From assembly GCA_947589205.1 (NCBI GenBank), contig CANQCJ010000066.1, positions 1 to 10,553 on the forward strand: 10,553 bases of DNA, written 5' to 3'. The position numbers and the translations under genes are program-made. Within the stretch, counting starts at the first letter, position 1. Each line of letters begins with the position of its first letter. Under the pieces are notes generated by a model. The model was not told where the DNA came from. It ran no database searches and worked only from the letters and a program-made list of their open reading frames with translations. Origin of the DNA: an uncultured Ruminococcus sp. GTDB taxonomy: Bacteria; Bacillota; Clostridia; Oscillospirales; Ruminococcaceae. Positions 6,301-10,553 of this stretch are shown here, piece by piece.

Positions 6301-7323
6301 ATGGATAATATTTTGAAAGTAACGGTGCTGACCGATTTAAGGTCGGTCACGCTGACCATGCCTTGTGATGACGATAAGATCGAGGCGTTGGAGGATATGG
6401 GAGAGCTGGAAATCCTCAGAATAGACTGGGAGATAGACAATCTCGATCTTGACGATGAAGCGGACATCATAAGCGCTCTGCACAGGCTCAACGGCATAGC
6501 CGAGGGAGCTGATTGTCTCGGCGATGAGGACTACAAAAAGTTCCTCGCCGTGTGCGCTTTTAAACACGCATTTACGCTTGACGATATAGATCACTGTCTC
6601 GAAAACATAGACGATTATGATTTCGATCCCGATATAAATTCTTATGAGGACTACCTCGAGGAATACCTGCAGAGAACGGATGAACTCGGTAGCATTCCCG
6701 AAAGCTGTGCTTACGATGTCGGCAAGATGATACTTATGGCGCAGAACGGCAGTCTGACCGAGTATGGTATTATATGTGGTGAGAGCAATAGGTTATATGA
6801 CACGCTGGACGGCAGCGACAGAGAGCAGATCATGGAATATATATCGGCTCAGACGCGCTGCACAATATCCGCAGTCGATAAGAGCGAAGAAAAGCTGTTC
6901 TACTCCTGCAATGATGAAGGAATAAAGGCGGCTCGTGTCGGTCATCTGCGACTGGACTTCGGCAGCGGAAAAGAGTTTTACGGCACATGGTTTGAGAACA
7001 GTGCCGAGCTGAACGATCAGGAGTTCAAGTACGAACAGAGCATGGTCATCAACAGTCTTCGCTGTACGCTGCTCAAAAATCGTGAATCCATGAGCGAATA
7101 TATTCAGGAACATGACTCTCTTGATCTCGGTGACAGAGGCAGCGGCTTCAAGGTGCAGACGGACAGCAATGTGTTTTATCTGCGCTGTTTTCCTAAAGCC
7201 GGAGAGTACGACTGCTACTGTTACTGCTACGACCGTGAGCTGCTGGAACAGGCTATGAGTCAGACCGATGGCGAGGATATGGCAGAGGAAGAAGAAACAC
7301 AGATGGGAGGAATGACACAATGA
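6301..7323 (+). CDS. Acidic ArdA-like protein, single module plus C-terminal domain
   Basis: This is a 340-aa cytoplasmic protein, strongly acidic. Residues 1-169 form a module with LTMPCDDDKIEALEDMGEL, a helical middle rich in D/E, and an ending LTEYGIICGESNRLY (152-166). The same ending appears in the next gene. This resembles the ArdA-type antirestriction or related proteins of Clostridia ICEs. ArdA mimics DNA by its negative charge and blocks type I restriction of incoming DNA. Residues 205-320 form a second domain (VGHLRLDFGSGKEFYGTWF, then YLRCFPKAGEYDCYCYCYD) common in accessory proteins of mobile elements, with role unknown. ATG 6301 is preferred over TTG 6277 because AGAGGAAA lies just upstream. 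The stop overlaps the next start (ATGA at 7320-7323). Function is by analogy only. Confidence 0.6.
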   Translation: MDNILKVTVLTDLRSVTLTMPCDDDKIEALEDMGELEILRIDWEIDNLDLDDEADIISALHRLNGIAEGADCLGDEDYKKFLAVCAFKHAFTLDDIDHCLENIDDYDFDPDINSYEDYLEEYLQRTDELGSIPESCAYDVGKMILMAQNGSLTEYGIICGESNRLYDTLDGSDREQIMEYISAQTRCTISAVDKSEEKLFYSCNDEGIKAARVGHLRLDFGSGKEFYGTWFENSAELNDQEFKYEQSMVINSLRCTLLKNRESMSEYIQEHDSLDLGDRGSGFKVQTDSNVFYLRCFPKAGEYDCYCYCYDRELLEQAMSQTDGEDMAEEEETQMGGMTQ

Positions 7324-8702
7324 AAATAACAGCGATCAACGGCAGATTTTCTCGACCGATATATCTGCCGACAGACCATTTCGTTATCCGTGACGAGCTG
7401 GACAAGCTGAGAGCTGACGGAGATACGAAGCTCCATATCAAGATAAACGTCTGCAATGAGGTTGGGAAACTCGTAGGCAAGGAGTTCGATACCGACCTAT
7501 ACAAAATGAATTTCCTTGCCGATAGAATAGAAACAGACGATCCGAAGCGAAACATTCAGATGGCGGCTCTGCTGACAGTAAAATCCGAGAGAACGGTCGA
7601 TGAACTCATACGCATGACCTACTCGGATAGTGTGTCGGTCTATCCGTGCAGGAGCTACGAGGAACTTGGTGAGATGGTGATCGACAACGAACTGCTCCCC
7701 GGACTGAATCATGTTCCCGACAGCCTGCTGCCATTGCTGGACAGAGAACAGGTTGGAAAAAGATTCGCCGAGCAGGAAAACGGAGTGTTCGCCAACGGAT
7801 ACTACTGCCTGCCGACCGAGTATGTTGAACTGCAGATCAATGTTGAGATCGCCAAGCCCAAGGATATATTTTTCAGTTTGATACTTGTTCCCTATGGCAA
7901 AGACCTCGATCAGTATGGTCAGCGTTTTGACCTGCCTTGCAGCAAGGAAACGCTTGAACAATTTGCCTCGGAGTGCGGTGTGTCGTTAGACAAAATGAAT
8001 TATTACAGTCTCCGTTCTTCCATTCCGCTGATGTATGATCCGTTGAGTGTGACTGCCCTCAACGATCTTGCAGTATGCCTCGCCGCGCTCGAGAATGATG
8101 AATTTGTGAAGCTGAAGGCTGTCATGCAGACGATGCCCGCGTTGAACACTCAGCATACGATGGAACTGATTACACATCTGAATGAATATGATCTCGATAG
8201 ACAAGTCAGGAATTCCGATGATTACGGATACTCTTATCTTGAAAAGTTCCTGCCGCCGGAGTTCAGCCCGAGGGTGTTTGAGGATACCGATCTCACGGAG
8301 GTAGGCGATGAGGTGCTGCTCTTCAAGAGGGGACAGATCACGACCTACGGTGCGATAAGCGGCAAGGGAGAGCAGCTCTATACTCCGATAGTGGATAAGC
8401 CTGTGCTGGACGAATACGAGGACGAAGATGAGTCAGAGGACGAGTGTGAAGATATGGGAATGGGGGGTGATCTCATGAAGAAAACGATAAGCGTACAGAT
8501 ACCGGAGGAAAAGCTGTCTGCGATAGAAATGTACCTTGAGCAGAGGAACACCACACTGGCGGCGGAACTGGATAAGCAGGTCGAGCAGATATACTCAAAG
8601 GTAGTCCCTCAGAATGTCCGTGAGTATATCGACATGATGGCAAAGCAGCCCAAGCGCAGACCACGAAAGCCTGCCGAGGGTACGGACAGCTCCGAGCAGT
8701 AA
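7320..8702 (+). CDS. ArdA-like protein with two modules, fused to a DUF6103-like tail
   Basis: This is a 460-aa protein. Residues 1-180 (IYLPTDHFVIRDELDKLRADG, then YPCRSYEELGEMVIDNELLP and NGVFANGYYCLPTEYVEL) and residues 180-355 (LDQYGQRFDLPCSKETLEQF, then QITTYGAISGKGEQLY) look like two tandem copies of the same ArdA-like module. The module is also present once in the previous gene. Acidity is moderate to high, consistent with a DNA-mimic antirestriction role, which is inferred. Residues 365-385 are an acidic linker (DEYEDEDESEDECED). From M386 the sequence is a 75-aa DUF6103-like protein (see separate entry). Many relatives encode that tail as a separate gene. The start ATG 7320 overlaps the upstream stop. 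This is the last gene before the putative oriT. Confidence 0.65.
   Translation: MKITAINGRFSRPIYLPTDHFVIRDELDKLRADGDTKLHIKINVCNEVGKLVGKEFDTDLYKMNFLADRIETDDPKRNIQMAALLTVKSERTVDELIRMTYSDSVSVYPCRSYEELGEMVIDNELLPGLNHVPDSLLPLLDREQVGKRFAEQENGVFANGYYCLPTEYVELQINVEIAKPKDIFFSLILVPYGKDLDQYGQRFDLPCSKETLEQFASECGVSLDKMNYYSLRSSIPLMYDPLSVTALNDLAVCLAALENDEFVKLKAVMQTMPALNTQHTMELITHLNEYDLDRQVRNSDDYGYSYLEKFLPPEFSPRVFEDTDLTEVGDEVLLFKRGQITTYGAISGKGEQLYTPIVDKPVLDEYEDEDESEDECEDMGMGGDLMKKTISVQIPEEKLSAIEMYLEQRNTTLAAELDKQVEQIYSKVVPQNVREYIDMMAKQPKRRPRKPAEGTDSSEQ
8462..8467 (+). repeat. G6 homopolymer at the ArdA-like/DUF6103 junction
   Basis: Six G's followed directly by TGA. One inserted G would put TGA in frame, 5 nt before ATG 8475, and split the fusion into two genes. 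It may also act as a ribosome binding site for the internal start. Confidence 0.6.
8475..8702 (+). CDS. DUF6103-like small protein, internal in-frame start
   Basis: This is the same frame as the ArdA-like gene. It reads MKKTISVQIPEEKLSAIEMYL and then EQIYSKVVPQNVREYIDMMAK, ending in a basic, Pro-rich tail (PKRRPRKP). It matches in length and layout the DUF6103 proteins that I recall from Clostridia ICEs, small helical proteins of unknown role. ATG 8475 is preceded by GGGGGGTGAT (8462-8471), which could serve as a ribosome binding site. Whether this is made separately, as part of the fusion, or both cannot be told from sequence. Confidence 0.45.
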   Translation: MKKTISVQIPEEKLSAIEMYLEQRNTTLAAELDKQVEQIYSKVVPQNVREYIDMMAKQPKRRPRKPAEGTDSSEQ

Positions 8703-8704
8703 CT

Positions 8705-8734
8705 CGCCCCGTGTCGCGCCACAACGCCCCGTGT
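8705..8734 (+). repeat. Direct repeats of CGCCCCGTGT
   Basis: Two exact 10-bp copies at 8705-8714 and 8725-8734, with a 20-bp period (about two helical turns), sit just after the stop of the ArdA-like gene. The spacing suits binding of a protein to one DNA face, for example the RHH protein. Confidence 0.55.
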
Positions 8735-8870
8735 GCGGTTTTCCGAACGAGGTCGGGAAAGTATACCCCATCGGCAGTCGGGGCGGTCCATGGGCATTTG
8801 TCGCAGAGTTTCCGAAAACGGCGGTTGGCAGGATATGGTGAGGCGGTGGGCGGAACGGAGGGGGTGTAGG

Positions 8871-8950
8871 TTCTCGCAAGTTAAAGTTTCGGGGTCGCAG
8901 CCCCCGAAACGGTCACAGCGGACGGCAAAGCCGACCGCATTTTGCGAGAA
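8871..8950 (+). repeat. Nested inverted repeats forming a branched structure
   Basis: The outer arms TTCTCGCAA (8871-8879) and TTGCGAGAA (8942-8950) are a perfect 9-bp inverted repeat. They enclose two hairpins. One is perfect: GTTTCGGGG (8886-8894) / CCCCGAAAC (8902-8910), 7-nt loop. The other is GCGGACGGC (8918-8926) / GCCGACCGC (8930-8938), 3-nt loop, one mismatch. Together they can fold as a three-way junction in single-stranded DNA or RNA. Confidence 0.75.
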
Positions 8951-8963
8951 AAATATGCTGTTG

Positions 8964-8997
8964 CCACAAAGGGGTTGTATGCTGACCGAATTTGTGG
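8964..8997 (+). repeat. Inverted repeat CCACAAA/TTTGTGG
   Basis: Perfect 7-bp arms at 8964-8970 and 8991-8997 have a 20-nt loop. They lie between the nested structure and the RHH gene, within the leader of that gene. Confidence 0.55.
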
Positions 8998-9071
8998 ATT
9001 TAGGGGTTGCAATCCCTTTTCATGGCGAAAACACAGAGATTTTACAGGAGTTGGAGGCGATAAAAGCATGA
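8979..9071 (+). CDS. Possible 30-aa leader peptide coupled to the RHH gene
   Basis: ATG 8979 is preceded by AAAGGGG (8968-8974). It opens a 30-codon frame beginning MLTEFVDLGVAIPF whose TGA (9069-9071) overlaps the RHH start as ATGA. The overlap and ribosome binding site are suggestive of translational coupling or attenuation. However, the frame runs through inverted repeats of the oriT region and may be chance. Confidence 0.2.
   Translation: MLTEFVDLGVAIPFHGENTEILQELEAIKA
9002..9020 (+). repeat. Short hairpin AGGGGTTGCAATCCCTTTT
   Basis: A six-pair stem (including one G-T) with a TGCA loop is followed by T's. Its core GGGGTTGCAATCCC (9003-9016) matches GGGGTCGCAGCCCC at 8891-8904 in 11 of 14 positions. 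It is a weak terminator at best and more likely a protein-binding repeat. Confidence 0.45.
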
Positions 9072-9472
9072 GTTTTGCAAATAAGGTGAAATTTGCTCTT
9101 TGGGCGTATCCCGAAACGCTTAAGGACGTGGAGATTCACTACCAGAACGATAATTGTCGGTCGCAAAGCGAGTTCATAGAGAAAGCAATAAAATTTTATA
9201 TCGGTTATCTTGACGAAGAAAAAAGCGTGAATTATATCTCTCCGATGATAACCGAAACTGTCAAAGCGCAGATCAAAGGCACGGAACAACGGCTCGCTCG
9301 TTTGCTTTTCAAGGTCGCAGTCGAGCTGGGTAAGCTGTCGCATATAACGGCGGCGATGAATGATGTTGATGATGAAACGCTCCGCAGCTTACACGCCATG
9401 TGCGTCAACGAGGTGCGCAAGATCAACGGCATTATTGATTACGAAGATGCGGTAGATTATCAGCAGAGCTGA
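9068..9472 (+). CDS. Ribbon-helix-helix relaxosome accessory protein
   Basis: This is a 134-aa protein. The N-terminal part (KFALWAYPETLKDVEIHY, NCRSQSEFIEKAIKFYIGYL) is a typical ribbon-helix-helix (CopG/Arc-like) DNA-binding domain, a beta strand followed by two helices with the S-x-SEFIEKA turn. The remainder is helical and probably mediates oligomers or relaxase contacts. In conjugative elements such small RHH proteins bind oriT beside the relaxase and often repress their own operon. The repeats directly upstream are likely targets. ATG 9068 is chosen for GGAGG at 9053-9057 and for excluding the structured upstream region. A relaxase gene follows after a hairpin. Confidence 0.85.
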   Translation: MSFANKVKFALWAYPETLKDVEIHYQNDNCRSQSEFIEKAIKFYIGYLDEEKSVNYISPMITETVKAQIKGTEQRLARLLFKVAVELGKLSHITAAMNDVDDETLRSLHAMCVNEVRKINGIIDYEDAVDYQQS

Positions 9473-9475
9473 GTC

Positions 9476-9503
9476 AAGCCCGAGTGTAACTGCTCGGGCT
9501 TTT
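9476..9503 (+). terminator. Hairpin with short T tail before the relaxase
   Basis: Perfect 9-bp stem AAGCCCGAG (9476-9484) / CTCGGGCTT (9493-9501), 8-nt loop, with TTTT (9500-9503). It lies between the RHH stop and the relaxase ribosome binding site. The T tail is short, so partial termination (attenuation) of relaxase expression or RNA processing is likely, rather than complete termination. Confidence 0.6.
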
Positions 9504-9522
9504 ACATACAGGAGGTGTCGCC

Positions 9523-10553
9523 ATGCCGAAATTGATTGTCACAAGCCGCTATCTGAAAGCAGGCTCTAAAAAACACATTCAGAATTATGTTAAGTACATT
9601 GCTACCCGAGAGGGCAACGTGCCTGTGCCGAACGGAAAGTCACAAGCTCCTGCAACCACAAACCAACAAGAGCTGCTGAAACAGCTTCTTGCAGATTATC
9701 CCGACAGCACAGAGATGTTCGAGTATGAGGACTACAAAAAGAATCCCACGGTACAAAATGCAAGCAAGCTGATCTCTGAAATTATTGACAGAAACATGGA
9801 TAGACTGACAAACCGAGAGAATTATGTCGGCTACCTTGCTAATCGTCCGGGTGCAGTAAAGTACGGTGCGCATGGTCTGTTCAATGGCGAGGATAAACCG
9901 ATAGACCTTGATACAGTCGCAAGAGAGATCGCTAACCATAGCGGAAACGTCTGGACTCACGTTGTATCTCTGCGCAGAGATAATGCGCAGCAGATGGGAT
10001 ACGATAATCTGACAGCATGGCGGGAGCTTGTCAAACGGCAGATACCTAACATCGCAAAGCAGTCGAAAATCGATATGAATAACCTACGTTGGTATGCTGC
10101 GTTCCATGACAAACTCAGTAACCCCCATGTGCATATCATAGTGTACTCGGTCGATCCCCGGCAGGGATTTCTAACAAAACAAGGTATAGAAAAAATTCGC
10201 AGCGGATTTGCTAATGATATTTATGAAGATGAATTGCATAATCTTTATTCCGAGCAGACAGATATGCGCAATCTCATAAAAAAGGAGTCTGCCGAGTTAA
10301 TGCATCAGCTCACACAGGATATATTGTCAAACGCTTCTGCGAACACAGAGTTAATAAGACTTGTCGCTTCGCTGAAAACACAGCTTGATAATTCAAAGGG
10401 CAAAAAGGTGTATGGATATCTCAAGCCGGAAGTAAAGAAAACTGTTGATGATATCTTCACTCAGCTTTCGCAGAACAGCTCCATACAGAAGATGTACAAG
10501 CTGTGGTGTGAAATGGAGCAGAAAAAGCATGATGTGTATTCATCTGCAAAAGT
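9523..10553 (+). CDS. MobP-type conjugative relaxase, N-terminal part (incomplete)
   Basis: The frame is open from ATG 9523 to the window end (343 codons, C-terminus missing). GGAGGTG (9511-9517) lies 5 nt before the start. The N-terminal RYLKAGSKKHIQNYVKYIATREG holds candidate catalytic tyrosines (Y22, Y25). The metal-binding motif lies in FHDKLSNPHVHIIVYSVD, with H195, H202 and H204, as in MOB_P relaxases. GFLTKQGIEKIRSGFA after it is typical of MobP3-like proteins of Clostridia ICEs. The enzyme nicks one strand at oriT, stays bound to its 5' end, and is carried to the recipient. A helical region with charged residues follows (from about residue 230). The short hairpin upstream may tune its level. 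Family name MobP3 is from memory. Confidence 0.85.
   Translation, partial: MPKLIVTSRYLKAGSKKHIQNYVKYIATREGNVPVPNGKSQAPATTNQQELLKQLLADYPDSTEMFEYEDYKKNPTVQNASKLISEIIDRNMDRLTNRENYVGYLANRPGAVKYGAHGLFNGEDKPIDLDTVAREIANHSGNVWTHVVSLRRDNAQQMGYDNLTAWRELVKRQIPNIAKQSKIDMNNLRWYAAFHDKLSNPHVHIIVYSVDPRQGFLTKQGIEKIRSGFANDIYEDELHNLYSEQTDMRNLIKKESAELMHQLTQDILSNASANTELIRLVASLKTQLDNSKGKKVYGYLKPEVKKTVDDIFTQLSQNSSIQKMYKLWCEMEQKKHDVYSSAK

Larger units (their letters stand above)
8703..9067 (+). other. Putative origin of transfer (oriT) region
   Basis: These 365 bp lie directly before the RHH protein and relaxase genes, have no convincing protein gene, and hold a dense set of repeats. There are two CGCCCCGTGT copies 20 bp apart (8705-8714, 8725-8734). 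A near-inverted pair GTTTTCCGAA/TTCCGAAAAC lies at 8738-8747 and 8810-8819. A nested three-part inverted repeat lies at 8871-8950. Further inverted repeats lie at 8964-8997 and 9002-9017. Composition is more GC-rich than the flanking genes, with G-rich runs at 8837-8867. Relaxases act at oriT sites usually found close to their genes, next to inverted repeats. The nic site cannot be assigned. No clear sigma-A promoter is seen for the relaxase genes. Confidence 0.6.

Noticed and set aside
6793..7320. Minus-strand open frame of 175 codons within the first ArdA-like gene
   Set aside because: It is complementary to a coding gene with a good ribosome binding site and coupled stop/start, and shows no domain.
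8595..8879. Minus-strand Pro/Arg-rich open frame across the oriT region
   Set aside because: Low-complexity content comes from the G-rich plus strand, it overlaps the end of the ArdA-like gene, and it has no ribosome binding site.
8733..8978. Upstream part of the plus-strand open frame that runs to 9071
   Set aside because: It translates to a basic, Arg/Gly-rich sequence running through nested inverted repeats, with no protein family likeness. Only the last 30 codons merit mention.
8703..9067. CRISPR array or tRNA in the structured intergenic region
   Set aside because: Repeats are only in pairs and are not regularly spaced with unique spacers. The branched inverted repeat lacks tRNA landmarks such as a T-loop GTTCRANNC and a CCA-like acceptor stem.

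Overview
This window looks like part of the transfer region of an integrative and conjugative element (ICE), or a related conjugative element, from a Gram-positive anaerobe. It is most likely from the class Clostridia, with a Ruminococcus/Oscillospirales flavour. The reasons are the gene set (PrgI-like tail, VirB4 ATPase, CD1108/C40-like membrane protein, ArdA-like proteins, DUF6103-like tail, ribbon-helix-helix accessory protein, MobP-type relaxase), Gram-positive ribosome binding sites (AAAGGAGGT and variants), frequent TTG starts and moderate GC content. The taxonomic call and the family names come from memory of related elements, not from a search.

Layout, all genes on the + strand. Positions 1-89 hold the tail of a PrgI-like membrane protein. 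It is followed with overlapping ends by a 198-aa protein resembling a VirB4 N-terminal domain (91-684) and by the VirB4 ATPase (668-2506). A HipA-like kinase (2577-3818) follows. It has its own near-consensus promoter (2520-2548) and its own intrinsic terminator (3828-3853), so it reads as an independent cargo cassette set inside the transfer operon. Next come two small element-type proteins (3875-4249, 4264-4461), a membrane-anchored C40-peptidase-like protein whose catalytic Cys position appears to be Asn (4458-5438), a secreted Cys-rich FN3 protein (5439-6287), and two adjacent ArdA-like acidic proteins (6301-7323, 7320-8702). The second of these is fused in frame to a DUF6103-like tail.

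Positions 8703-9067 are essentially non-coding and rich in inverted repeats. An outer 9-bp inverted repeat encloses two hairpins, and more repeats lie on either side. This is the best candidate for the origin of transfer (oriT). It is followed by a ribbon-helix-helix relaxosome protein (9068-9472), a hairpin with a short T tail (9476-9503), and the relaxase (9523 to the window end, incomplete).

Working model: RHH protein and relaxase process DNA at the oriT. VirB4, with the PrgI-like and VirB4-N-like proteins, powers a type IV secretion channel. The C40-like and FN3 proteins act at the cell wall or surface. The ArdA-like proteins probably protect the incoming DNA or otherwise help establishment. 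The kinase is an accessory passenger. The most notable points are the self-contained kinase cassette, the apparently inactivated peptidase, the repeated ArdA-like modules with a G6 tract at a gene fusion, and the nested inverted repeats of the putative oriT.
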